This document shows, one piece after another, positions 6,343-16,520 of a stretch of 33,537 nucleotides of DNA. Position 1 is the first letter of the stretch. Each line of letters opens with the position of its first letter. The notes below the pieces were generated by a model. The model was not told the origin of the DNA, searched no databases, and worked only from the letters and a program-made list of their open reading frames with translations. The stretch comes from Burkholderiales bacterium (GTDB taxonomy: Bacteria; Pseudomonadota; Gammaproteobacteria; Burkholderiales; SG8-39), in contig JAOAEA010000044.1 of the NCBI GenBank assembly GCA_026417035.1, positions 1 to 33,537 of the forward strand. Direction: 5' to 3'. The translations under genes were made by a program, and so were the position numbers.

Positions 6343-8502
6343 GTGCGGGTGCACCAGGACGCGCTCCAGCGCGACGACGTGATCTGGGCGCTGGCGGCGA
6401 TCTGCCAGCTGCACAGGATCCCGTTCGACGGCAACCTGCTCCTGCGCGCGTTCCCACCTCCCTACCGGCTCGAGACGCTGCTCCACGCGGCGGCGAGCCT
6501 CGGTTTCAGGTGCGGCGCGGCCGAAACGTCGGCGGCCGATCTCGCCGGCGAGACCGTTCCGGTGCTCGTGGTGCTCGCGCCGCCCGCCAGGCCCTCGGGC
6601 GGGGAGCCCGCGGCGGCGGCGCCGGACGCCGAGCCGCGCGCGCGCCTCGCGCTCGTGGTGCGCGTGCACGAGGGGACGATCGTCTTCGTCGACCCGTCGA
6701 GCCCCAATCCCCAGGCGCTCGGCGTGGAGGACTTCGAGGCCCGGTTCACGGGCCGGCTGGTCCGCTTCTCGCGGCCCGATCAGCCCGTCGGGGACGCCGA
6801 CGCGAAGGCCGAGCGCGCGAAGCCGTTCGGGTTTTCCTGGTTCGTCCCCGAGCTCCTGAAGCACCGCCGCATCTGGCGCGACGTCCTGGTGGCGTCGCTC
6901 GCGATCCAGATCCTCGCGCTGGCGACGCCGCTCTTCACGCAGGTCGTGATCGACAAGGTCGTCGTCCACCAAACCGTGAACACGCTGGTGGTCATCGGCG
7001 TCGCGCTCGGCCTCGTGATGCTCTTCAACGCGGGCATGAGCTGGGTGCGGCAGTACCTCGTCCTGCACACCGGCAACCGCGTCGACGCGGTGCTCGGCAC
7101 GCGCGTCTTCGAGCACCTGTTCGCGCTCCCGCCGCGCTACTTCGAGCACCGGCCGACCGGGACGGTCGTGGCACGGCTGCACGGCGTCGAGACGATCCGC
7201 GAGTTCGTGAGCGGCGCTGCGGTGAGCCTCGTCCTCGACCTGCCGTTCCTCGCCGTGTTCCTCGCGATCATGTTCTATTACAGCTGGGCGCTGACGCTGG
7301 TCACGCTCGCGATCCTCGCCGTGATCGTCGCCCTGAGCATCGCGATCGTCCCGGCGATCCGGGCGCGGCTCAACCACCAGTTCCTGCTCGGCGCCCGCAA
7401 CCAGGCGTTCCTCACGGAGTACGTCGCCGGCATGGAGACGGTGAAGTCGCTGCAGATGGAGCCGCAGCTCAAGGCGCGCTACGGCGACTATCTCGCTGCG
7501 TACCTCGCCGCCGGGTTCGACACGCGCCAGCTCTCCAACACCTACAACGTCGCGGCGACGACGCTGGAGCAGCTGCTCACGCTGCTCATTCTCGTCATCG
7601 GCGCCTGGATGGTGATGGGGCACGACGGTTTCACCATCGGCATGCTGGTCGCGTTCCAGATGTTCGCCGCCCGGCTCGCCCAGCCGATGCTGCGCCTCGT
7701 CGGGCTGTGGCAGGAGTTCCAGCAGGCGGCGATCGCCGTGAAGCGGCTCGGCGACATCATGAACGCGCCGCCGGAGCCCTACTCGGTGCTGCCCGCCCGC
7801 TCCTCGACGGAGCTGGTGGAGATCGAGCTCGCGGATCTCTCCTTCCGCTACGCCGAGAACCTGCCGTATCTCTACCAGCGCCTGAGCCTGCGCATCCGGC
7901 CGGGCGCGACCGTCGCCCTGATGGGGCCATCCGGCAGCGGCAAGAGCACGCTCGCGAAGCTGCTGCAGGGTTTCTATCTGCCGACCGACGGCCAGATCCG
8001 GCTGAACGGCCGCGACGCGCGCAATCTCTCCGCCAACGAGCTGCGCGCGTATTTCGGCGTGGTGCCGCAGGAGACGGTGCTCTTCTCCGGGACGATCTAC
8101 GACAACCTCATCCTCGCCAACCCGCATGCCTCGTTCCAGCAGGTCGTGCAGGCCTGCCGGATGGCCGAGATCCACGAGATCGTGGAGCGCCTGCCGGACG
8201 GCTACCAGACGGTGATCGGCGAGCACGGCGTGGGCCTCTCCGGCGGCCAGCGCCAGCGGATCGCGATCGCGCGCGCCCTGCTCAAGCGCCCGCGCGTCCT
8301 GATCTTCGACGAGGCGACGTCGAATCTCGACAGCGAGACGGCGGAGCACTTCGCCCGCACCGTCAACCAGCTCCGCGGCCGCGTGACGATGCTCGTCATC
8401 GCCCACCAGCTCCCGCGCGGACTGCAGGTCGACGAGATCGTGCGGCTCGGCCCGACCGGCGCGCAGCCGGCACCGCGCGCGGTGAGGCGCGGCGGGGAGT
8501 GA
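6343..8502 (+). CDS. Type I secretion ABC transporter (HlyB/LapB-type permease-ATPase)
   Basis: A 719-residue inner-membrane exporter. Residues about 5-140 are a C39-like domain: the alignment with HlyB (YALEILAQYHN) is recognisable as WALAAICQLHR, and the catalytic Cys motif of true C39 peptidases is absent, so it should bind rather than cut its substrate. Residues about 165-430 are the ABC transmembrane region. The nucleotide-binding domain (about 485-719) has Walker A GPSGSGKST, signature LSGGQRQRIAIARALL, Walker B VLIFDEATSNLD and an H-loop His in IAHQLP, all intact. Translation starts at GTG 6343. The HlyD-type adaptor gene begins 5 nt after the stop. Together they form two parts of a type I system that exports large, usually Ca-binding RTX proteins or adhesins. 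Neither a substrate nor a TolC-like outer-membrane gene is in the window. Confidence 0.93.
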   Translation: MRVHQDALQRDDVIWALAAICQLHRIPFDGNLLLRAFPPPYRLETLLHAAASLGFRCGAAETSAADLAGETVPVLVVLAPPARPSGGEPAAAAPDAEPRARLALVVRVHEGTIVFVDPSSPNPQALGVEDFEARFTGRLVRFSRPDQPVGDADAKAERAKPFGFSWFVPELLKHRRIWRDVLVASLAIQILALATPLFTQVVIDKVVVHQTVNTLVVIGVALGLVMLFNAGMSWVRQYLVLHTGNRVDAVLGTRVFEHLFALPPRYFEHRPTGTVVARLHGVETIREFVSGAAVSLVLDLPFLAVFLAIMFYYSWALTLVTLAILAVIVALSIAIVPAIRARLNHQFLLGARNQAFLTEYVAGMETVKSLQMEPQLKARYGDYLAAYLAAGFDTRQLSNTYNVAATTLEQLLTLLILVIGAWMVMGHDGFTIGMLVAFQMFAARLAQPMLRLVGLWQEFQQAAIAVKRLGDIMNAPPEPYSVLPARSSTELVEIELADLSFRYAENLPYLYQRLSLRIRPGATVALMGPSGSGKSTLAKLLQGFYLPTDGQIRLNGRDARNLSANELRAYFGVVPQETVLFSGTIYDNLILANPHASFQQVVQACRMAEIHEIVERLPDGYQTVIGEHGVGLSGGQRQRIAIARALLKRPRVLIFDEATSNLDSETAEHFARTVNQLRGRVTMLVIAHQLPRGLQVDEIVRLGPTGAQPAPRAVRRGGE

Positions 8503-8507
8503 GCGCC

Positions 8508-9869
8508 ATGGACGCCGCCGCGCGCATCCGCGGGCTCCGGGCGGACAAGCTCGATTTCGCCCCGGGCATCCTCCGGCTGCAGGAAGCGCCGCCGTCGCCG
8601 CTCCCGCGCCTGGTCCTCTGGGTGCTCGTCGCGATCGTCGCGGCGGCGCTCGTCTGGGCCGCGCTCGGCCGGCTCGACATCATCGCCGTCGCGCAGGGGC
8701 GGATCGTCCCGCAGAGTTACCTGCAGATCGTGCAGCCGGCCGAGCAGGGGATCGTGAAGGAGCTCCTGGTGCGCGAAGGCGACGCGGTGACGGCGGGCCA
8801 GGTGCTCGTGCGCATGGACGCGAGGCTCTCCGAGGCGGATCTGCGCACCATCCAGAACGAGTTGGCCCTGCGCCGCCTGACCCTGCGGCGCATCGACGCC
8901 GAGCTCGCCGGCAGGCCGCTCGTCGCGGGCCGCGACGATCCGCCCGAGCTCTTCGTCCAGGTCGATGCGCAATACCGCGCGCGGCGCCAGGCTTACCTCG
9001 ACGCGCTCGCCACCGAGCAGTCGGTTCTCGCCAAGGCCGAGCAGGACCTGAAGGGCGCGCTCGAGGTGCAGGAGAAGCTCGCCCGCATGCTGCCGCTCTA
9101 CCGGGAGCAGGAGGAGGCGTTCGACAAGCTCTCGCGGGAGGGTTTCGCCGGCCGGCTCATGGCCCTCGAGAAGAGCCGCGACCGCATCGAGAAGGAGCAG
9201 GACCTGAAGGCGCAGGAGTTCGCCATCGCGTCGCTGCGCGCGACGATCGAGCAGGCGGGCAAGCGCATCGCCCAGCTCACGTCGAACTACCGCCGCGAGC
9301 TGCAGGACGAGCGGGTCGAGGTCGAGGCGCAATACGCGCGCCTGCGCCAGGACGCGGACAAGCAGTCCACGCGGCGCGACCTGCTCGAGCTCAGAGCGCC
9401 GCAGGACGGCATCGTGAAGGACCTCGCCACGCACACCGTCGGCAGCGTGCTCGCGCCCGGCACCGTGGTGATGACCCTGGTGCCGGTCAACGATCCCATG
9501 CAGGCGGAGGTCTGGGTGACCCACGACGACGCCGGCTTCGTCGCCCCCTCCCAGCCGGTGAAGCTGAAGCTCGCGACCTACCCGTTCCAGAAATACGGGA
9601 TGGTGGAGGGCCAGGTGAAGCGCGTGAGCCCCGACGCGAGCGAGATCGGCGAGGGCAAGGCGGGCAGGGGCGGCGAAGGGGGCGCGGGATCCGGCTACCG
9701 GACGCTCGTTTCCCTGAAGACGCCTTACCTCGAAGCGGACGGGAAGCGCTACCCGCTCTCGCCGGGCATGGCGGTCACGGCCGAGATCAACCTCGGCACC
9801 CGCACGGTCCTCGAGTACGTCCTGTCGCCGGTGCAGCGCACCCTGCACGAAGCCGCGCGCGAGCGCTGA
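8508..9869 (+). CDS. Type I secretion adaptor, HlyD family membrane fusion protein
   Basis: Periplasmic adaptor (453 aa) linking the ABC exporter to an outer-membrane channel. A short cytoplasmic N terminus (residues 1-33) is followed by a single membrane segment (about 34-55, LVLWVLVAIVAAALVWAAL). Then come a first lipoyl half (GIVKELLVREGDAVTAGQVLVRMD), a long alpha-helical hairpin (about 115-300, heptad-rich with many Glu, Gln, Arg and Leu), the second lipoyl half (LRAPQDGIVKDLATHTVGSVLAPGT) and a beta-barrel domain. The C-terminal sequence YPLSPGMAVTAEINLGTRTVLEYVLSPV is the classic HlyD signature. A Gly-rich insertion (GKAGRGGEGGAGSG) interrupts the barrel. It starts 5 nt after the exporter stop and is clearly cotranscribed. 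Confidence 0.93.
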   Translation: MDAAARIRGLRADKLDFAPGILRLQEAPPSPLPRLVLWVLVAIVAAALVWAALGRLDIIAVAQGRIVPQSYLQIVQPAEQGIVKELLVREGDAVTAGQVLVRMDARLSEADLRTIQNELALRRLTLRRIDAELAGRPLVAGRDDPPELFVQVDAQYRARRQAYLDALATEQSVLAKAEQDLKGALEVQEKLARMLPLYREQEEAFDKLSREGFAGRLMALEKSRDRIEKEQDLKAQEFAIASLRATIEQAGKRIAQLTSNYRRELQDERVEVEAQYARLRQDADKQSTRRDLLELRAPQDGIVKDLATHTVGSVLAPGTVVMTLVPVNDPMQAEVWVTHDDAGFVAPSQPVKLKLATYPFQKYGMVEGQVKRVSPDASEIGEGKAGRGGEGGAGSGYRTLVSLKTPYLEADGKRYPLSPGMAVTAEINLGTRTVLEYVLSPVQRTLHEAARER

Positions 9870-9875
9870 GGTCCC

Positions 9876-9894
9876 GACGCCGCGCGCGGGCGTC
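9876..9894. terminator. Hairpin between convergent secretion and nicotinamidase genes
   Basis: GACGCC (9876-9881) and GGCGTC (9889-9894) form a 6-bp stem around a 7-nt loop. It lies between the two convergent gene ends; there is no T-run. Confidence 0.35.
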
Positions 9895-9902
9895 TGCCGG
9901 CG

Positions 9903-10529
9903 CTACAGCCGTGACGACTCGGTCCGCCGCACGCCGGCCGACGCCATCTCGCGCCAGGCGGCGGCGAGGGAGCCGCCGGTGTCGATCGCGCGGCAGGCAT
10001 CCTCGATCACCACCGCCGCGAACCCCGCGGCGCGCGCGTCGAGCGCCGACCACGCCACGCAAAAGTCGGTCGCGAGACCGACGAGGAACACGCGGCCGAT
10101 GCCGCGCTCGCGCAAGTATCCGGCGAGCCCGGTGGGCGTGCGCCGGTCCGCCTCGACGAAAGCGGAGTAGCTGTCGGTGTGCGCGTGATAGCCCTTGCGC
10201 AGCACGAGCTGCGCGTGCGGGATGTCGAGGCCGCGGTGGAGCTCCGCGCCCCGCGTGCCCTGCACGCAGTGGTCCGGCCAGAGGATCTGCGCGCCGTACT
10301 CGAGCGTCACGGCCTCGAACGGCCGCCGCCCGGCATGGCGCGAGGCGAAGGAGATGTGGCCTGCGGGATGCCAGTCCTGCGTCAGAACGACGTTGGCGAA
10401 CCCGCGGGCGACGCGGTTGGCGATCGCGACGACCTCATCCCCGCCGGCCACGGCGAGCGCCCCGCCGGGCATGAAGTCGTATTGAAGATCGACGACGAGC
10501 AATGCGTCGCTCGCGGCGGTTCCAGGCAT
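9903..10529 (-). CDS. pncA: Nicotinamidase (isochorismatase-like hydrolase)
   Basis: Converts nicotinamide to nicotinate and ammonia in NAD salvage (208 aa, the usual PncA size). The catalytic triad is visible as D14 (LLVVDLQYDF), K112 (VLRKGYH) and C157 (GLATDFCVAWSALDA). Metal ligands are D52 and H54 (TQDWHP) and H87 (LWPDHC). The YHAHTDSYSAF segment and the PGGALAV motif are also typical of nicotinamidases rather than other isochorismatase-like enzymes. The frame runs further upstream, but ATG 10529 places the first strand at the family-typical position. A TATAAT on this strand lies at 10590-10595. It diverges from the malic enzyme gene. Confidence 0.93.
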   Translation of the reverse strand: MPGTAASDALLVVDLQYDFMPGGALAVAGGDEVVAIANRVARGFANVVLTQDWHPAGHISFASRHAGRRPFEAVTLEYGAQILWPDHCVQGTRGAELHRGLDIPHAQLVLRKGYHAHTDSYSAFVEADRRTPTGLAGYLRERGIGRVFLVGLATDFCVAWSALDARAAGFAAVVIEDACRAIDTGGSLAAAWREMASAGVRRTESSRL

Positions 10530-10589
10530 GGGCAGGGCACTCCCGGAGAGCGAGTGCGCCGGACGGTCCAGGCGCGCGGTGTCGCGATC

Positions 10590-10595
10590 ATTATA
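10590..10595 (-). promoter_or_regulatory. Possible -10 element of pncA
   Basis: TATAAT on the minus strand, about 60 nt before the pncA start. No recognisable -35 hexamer stands at 16-18 nt, so only the -10 is supported. Confidence 0.35.
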
Positions 10596-10640
10596 GGCGG
10601 GCGCCGGGGGTCGCCGCGGCGCCGCTGCCAGGCGTTGCTC

Positions 10641-10646
10641 TATACT
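10641..10646 (+). promoter_or_regulatory. Possible -10 element of maeB
   Basis: TATACT, 41 nt before the maeB ATG, is one base from the -10 consensus and stands out in the GC-rich surroundings. No clear -35 element was seen. Confidence 0.35.
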
Positions 10647-10686
10647 CGCGTGATCCGATAACGCGTTTCGCATCACGGAATCCGCC

Positions 10687-12981
<2,295 letters not shown>

Positions 12982-13045
12982 GGCGCCGGGCCGGCAGCGG
13001 GCCGAACCGCGGGCGCGCTTCGGACTGATCCGGGGGGCGAGGGCG

Positions 13046-14173
13046 ATGCCGCGCGCGGGGCTGATCCTCACCGGCGGCGGCGCGCGGGCCGCCTACCAGG
13101 TGGGCGTCCTGCGGGGCATCAACGATCTGCTCGGCCGCCCGAAGAAGAACCCCTTCCCGATCCTCTGCGGCACCTCGGCCGGGGCGATCAACGCCGCGGC
13201 GCTCGCTTGCGGCGCCGACGACTTCGCCGGCGCGGTCGATACCCTGGTCGGCGTCTGGGCGGAGTTCCGCGCCGAGCGCGTCTATCGCACCGACCTGCCC
13301 GCGATCGTCGGGCGGGGCGCGCGCTGGCTCGGCGCGCTCACGCTGCTCTACCGCAACAACCCGGAGTCGCTGCTCGACAACGCGCCGCTGCGCGAGCTCG
13401 TGGAGCGCACGCTGGCTCTCGAGCGCATCCAGGCGAACATCGACGCGGGCGCGCTCTACGCGGTCTCCATCACCGCGTCCGGCTATTCGTCGGGGCAGAG
13501 CGTCTCCTTCTACCAGGGCGGGCCCGAGGTCGTGGAGTGGGAGCGCAGCCAGCGCGTCGGCGCGGCGACGCCGCTCACGGTGGACATCCTGATGGCCTCG
13601 GCGGCGATCCCGTTCATCTTCCCGGCCGTGAAGGTGAACCGCGAATTCTTCGGCGACGGGTCGATGCGGCAGATCGCGCCGATCAGCCCGGCGCTCCACC
13701 TCGGGGCCGACCGGGTGCTGGTGATCGGGACCGGCCGGCGCCCGGGCGAGCCGCCGCGGGTGCGCTCGAACGTGTATCCGTCGCTCGCGCAGATCGCCGG
13801 CCATGCGCTGAACTCGATCTTCCTCGACAGCCTCGCCGTGGACATCGAGCGGCTGCAGCGCATCAACCGCACGATCAGCCTGATCCCCGAGGAGACGCGC
13901 CGCGCCGCCGGCGTCTCGCTGCGGCACGTCGAGGTGCTGGTGATGAACCCGAGCGAGCCCCTCGAGCGGATCGCCGCCCGTCACGCGCCCGAGCTCCCCT
14001 GGACCGTGCGCTTCCTCCTGCGGGCGATCGGCGCGATGAACCGCAATGGCTCGAACCTCGCGAGCTATCTCCTGTTCGAGGGCCCCTTCTGCCAGGCGCT
14101 GATCGACCTCGGCTATGCCGACACCATCGCGCGCCGCGACGATGTGCTCGCTTTCCTGGGCGCCGCGGGCTGA
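13046..14173 (+). CDS. Patatin-like phospholipase
   Basis: A 375-residue serine lipid acyl hydrolase. The oxyanion hole is GGGARAAYQVG (residues 10-20), the nucleophile elbow is G-T-S-A-G with S44, and the dyad Asp is D204 in FFGDGSMRQ. There is no signal peptide, so it should act in the cytoplasm or at the inner face of the membrane. Length and motif order fit bacterial patatin-like proteins (RssA/YjjU group and larger relatives). It starts 65 nt after maeB and is followed 84 nt later by a PhaM-like gene. Some bacterial patatin-like proteins associate with PHA granules, so a lipid or PHA role is possible, but that is inference from context only. Confidence 0.9.
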   Translation: MPRAGLILTGGGARAAYQVGVLRGINDLLGRPKKNPFPILCGTSAGAINAAALACGADDFAGAVDTLVGVWAEFRAERVYRTDLPAIVGRGARWLGALTLLYRNNPESLLDNAPLRELVERTLALERIQANIDAGALYAVSITASGYSSGQSVSFYQGGPEVVEWERSQRVGAATPLTVDILMASAAIPFIFPAVKVNREFFGDGSMRQIAPISPALHLGADRVLVIGTGRRPGEPPRVRSNVYPSLAQIAGHALNSIFLDSLAVDIERLQRINRTISLIPEETRRAAGVSLRHVEVLVMNPSEPLERIAARHAPELPWTVRFLLRAIGAMNRNGSNLASYLLFEGPFCQALIDLGYADTIARRDDVLAFLGAAG

Positions 14174-14217
14174 GCCCGGCCGCCGCGCCCCCAGCCCCCC
14201 GCGCAGCGCCGCTGCGC

Positions 14218-14223
14218 TACACT
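14218..14223 (+). promoter_or_regulatory. Possible -10 element of the PhaM-like gene
   Basis: TACACT, 35 nt before the ATG at 14258, in the 84-nt gap after the patatin gene. No -35 match was seen, so this is weak support for a separate transcription start. Confidence 0.25.
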
Positions 14224-14257
14224 GCGGACGGATGTTTCATTGCGACCGGGCCGGCCG

Positions 14258-14614
14258 ATGAGCGACAAGGGCGCGAGCGACCCCTTCGAGATGATGCGCA
14301 ACCTCTGGGCGCCGATGGGCGTGCCGGGGCCGGGGATGATGTTCCCGACGATGGACCCTGCCGAGATCGACAAGCGCATCGCGGACCTGCGCAGCGTCGA
14401 GAACTGGCTCACCCTGAACCTGAACGTGCTGCGCATGACGATCCAGGGCCTCGAGATGCAGAAGGCCACGCTCGCCGCGGTCGCGGCGATGCAGCCGGCG
14501 AAGCCCGCCGGGCCGGACGCCCAGCCCGCGGCCGCGAACGTCGCGGAGGCGTGGTGGGCGATGCTGCAGCAGGCGTCGGCGCCCGCCGCGAAGCCGGAGA
14601 AGAAGGGGAAGTAG
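14258..14614 (+). CDS. PhaM-like polyhydroxyalkanoate granule regulatory protein
   Basis: A 118-residue protein with the layout of PhaM: an N-terminal segment DPFEMMRNLWAPMGVPGPGMMFPTMDPAEIDKRI, then the family core in DLRSVENWLTLNLNVLRMTIQGLEMQKATL (residues about 45-75), an Ala/Pro linker, a short WWAMLQQA segment and a Lys-rich tail (AAKPEKKGK). In Ralstonia, PhaM binds and activates PHA synthase and tethers PHB granules to the nucleoid through its basic tail. The tail here is short, so DNA binding may be weaker. ATG 14258 is chosen; an in-frame TTG at 14240 would add only six residues. The stop codon overlaps the next gene's GTG by one base (TAGTG), suggesting coupled translation. Other PHA genes are not in the window. 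Confidence 0.8.
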   Translation: MSDKGASDPFEMMRNLWAPMGVPGPGMMFPTMDPAEIDKRIADLRSVENWLTLNLNVLRMTIQGLEMQKATLAAVAAMQPAKPAGPDAQPAAANVAEAWWAMLQQASAPAAKPEKKGK

Positions 14615-15714
14615 TGTTCCGGCTCGGCCATGCGGCGGGCGGCGCGTGGCGCGAGGCGGTCGATGCCTGCCTCGTGCAGCTCGGCAGCGGCGCGGGCGCG
14701 ACGCTCGGCTTCGTGTACATGTCCGACCGCCTCGCGGGCGAGGCGGCCGCGATCCTCGAGCGCCTTCAGCGCGAGACCGGCGTGCGCGACTGGGTGGGCA
14801 CCGTCGGCCTCGGGGTGATCGCGACCGGCACCGAATACTTCGACGAGCCCGCGCTCGCCGTGCTCCTCGCCGACTTCCCGCCCGGCGAGTTCAGCGTCTT
14901 CTCCGGGCGCAGCCGCCCGCCGCCGCCGGGGAGCCGCACGCCGAGCGGGGCCGATGCGGCGCATTTCGCGGTGGTGCACGGCGACCCCTACACGGAGGAC
15001 ATCCCGGCGCTCGTCGAGGACATGTCGCACAAGGTCGCGAGCGGCTTCCTGGTCGGCGGGCTCGCGAGCTCGCGCACGGTCATGTTCCAGGTCGCGAACG
15101 GGCTGTTGCGCGGGGGACTCTCCGGCGTGGTGCTGTCGTCGGGCATTCCGGTAGCGATCCGCGTGAGCCAGGGCTGCGCACCCCTCGCGGCGCGTCACCG
15201 GATCACGCGGGCCGAGGGCAACGTCATCGTGACGCTCGACGGCCGGCCGGCGCTCGACGTGTTCCGGGAGGACGTCGGGGAGGTGCTCGCGCGGGACCTC
15301 GCGCGCGCCGCCCGGTACATCCACGCCGCCCTGCCGGTGGCGGGCTCCGACACGGGCGATTACCTCGTGCGCAACCTCGTCGGCTTCGACGCGCGCCAGC
15401 GCCTGCTCGCGATCGGCGCGGAGGTCGAGCCCGGCATGCCGCTGATGTTCTGCCGCCGCGACGGCGCGGCCGCCCGCGACGACCTCGAGCGCACGCTCGA
15501 CTCGCTCGCCGGCGAATTCCGCGGCCCGCCGCGGGGCGCGCTCTACTTCTCCTGCGTCGGCCGCGGCGAGAACCTGTTCGGCGAGCGCTCGGTCGAGCTC
15601 GGCATCATCCGCGACCGGCTCGGCGACCTTCCGCTCGCCGGCTTCTTCTGCAACGGCGAGATCTCGCACGACCGGCTCTACGGCTACACCGGCGTGCTCA
15701 CCGTCTTCCTCTGA
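14614..15714 (+). CDS. FIST N/FIST C domain sensor protein
   Basis: A 366-residue stand-alone FIST protein. The N-terminal FIST part (about residues 1-200) ends with segments such as FLVGGLASSRTVMFQ and GGLSGVVLSSGIPVAIRVSQGCAPL; the FIST C part (about 210-366) ends in GRGENLFGERSVELGIIRDRLGDLPLAGFFCNGEIS, which is the most characteristic stretch. FIST domains are thought to bind small ligands such as amino acids and are usually fused to signalling outputs; no output domain is present here. There is no signal peptide or membrane helix. It starts with GTG at 14614, overlapping the PhaM-like stop by one base, and is followed 12 nt later by an SDR gene. The tight linkage suggests that the FIST protein works with PhaM or with the reductase. 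Its ligand cannot be told from sequence. Confidence 0.88.
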   Translation: MFRLGHAAGGAWREAVDACLVQLGSGAGATLGFVYMSDRLAGEAAAILERLQRETGVRDWVGTVGLGVIATGTEYFDEPALAVLLADFPPGEFSVFSGRSRPPPPGSRTPSGADAAHFAVVHGDPYTEDIPALVEDMSHKVASGFLVGGLASSRTVMFQVANGLLRGGLSGVVLSSGIPVAIRVSQGCAPLAARHRITRAEGNVIVTLDGRPALDVFREDVGEVLARDLARAARYIHAALPVAGSDTGDYLVRNLVGFDARQRLLAIGAEVEPGMPLMFCRRDGAAARDDLERTLDSLAGEFRGPPRGALYFSCVGRGENLFGERSVELGIIRDRLGDLPLAGFFCNGEISHDRLYGYTGVLTVFL

Positions 15715-15726
15715 CCGGAACGGCCG

Positions 15727-16431
15727 ATGACCGCGCGCGTCGCTGTCGTCACCGGCGCGAACCGCGGCATCGGACTCGAGGTGGCGCGGCAGCTCGCCCG
15801 CGCCGGGCTGCGGGTAGTCCTCACGAGCCGCGATCCGGCGAAGGGCAGGGCCGCGCAGGCGCGGCTCGCCGACGAGGGGCTTGAGGTCGCCTGCCACCGG
15901 CTCGACGTGACGCGGGAGGCCGAGATCCGCGGGCTCGCCGTCTGGCTCGAGGAGGAGCTCGGCCGCGTCGACGTCCTGGTGAACAACGCCGGCGTGATGC
16001 TCGACCCGAAGGGTTCACGCGCCCTGGGTCTCGACGCGGACATCCTGCGCCGCACGCTCGAGACGAACCTGGTCGGCCCGGTGCGCGTCACGGGCGCGCT
16101 CGTCCCGCTCATGCGCAGGCACCGCTACGGGCGCATCGTCAACCTCTCCTCCGGGCTCGGCCAGCTCGAGGACATGGGCGTCGGGACGCCCGCCTACCGG
16201 ATCTCGAAGACCGCCCTCAACGCCTTCACGCGCACGCTCGCCGCGGAGCTCGCGGGAGCGAACATCAAGGTGAACGCGATGTGCCCGGGATGGGTGCGCA
16301 CCGACATGGGCGGGCCGCACGCCACGCGCAGCGTCGCCGAGGGCGCCCAGACCGCGGTGTGGCTGGCGACCCTGCCCGACGACGGGCCGAGCGGCGGCTT
16401 CTTCCGCGACCGGCGGCCGATCCCCTGGTGA
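15727..16431 (+). CDS. Short-chain dehydrogenase/reductase
   Basis: Classical SDR of 234 residues. The dinucleotide-binding motif is TGANRGIG (residues 9-16), the NNAG motif is at 86-89, and the catalytic residues are S141 or S142, Y157 and K161 (YRISK). An Arg after the second strand (TSRDPAKG) favours NADP(H) over NAD(H). The C-terminal part (GWVRTDMGGPHATRSVAEGAQTAVWLATLPDDGPSGGFFRDRRPIPW) resembles carbonyl reductase-like SDRs that lower cytosolic aldehydes or ketones. It lies 12 nt after the FIST gene and is presumably in the same transcript. The substrate is unknown. Confidence 0.92.
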   Translation: MTARVAVVTGANRGIGLEVARQLARAGLRVVLTSRDPAKGRAAQARLADEGLEVACHRLDVTREAEIRGLAVWLEEELGRVDVLVNNAGVMLDPKGSRALGLDADILRRTLETNLVGPVRVTGALVPLMRRHRYGRIVNLSSGLGQLEDMGVGTPAYRISKTALNAFTRTLAAELAGANIKVNAMCPGWVRTDMGGPHATRSVAEGAQTAVWLATLPDDGPSGGFFRDRRPIPW

Positions 16432-16520
16432 GCGCCGCGCGGCGGGCTCGACGCGGGCGCGTTTCTTTGCGATTCTTCGCCTCCCCGGCGACGCGACGCC
16501 GCTGAAAAGGTAGAGACGAG

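Noticed and set aside
5899..8406. 835-residue open frame on the minus strand
   Set aside because: It is antisense to the type I exporter gene, has Arg/Glu/Asp-rich low-information composition, and shows no domain motifs. High GC makes such shadows common.
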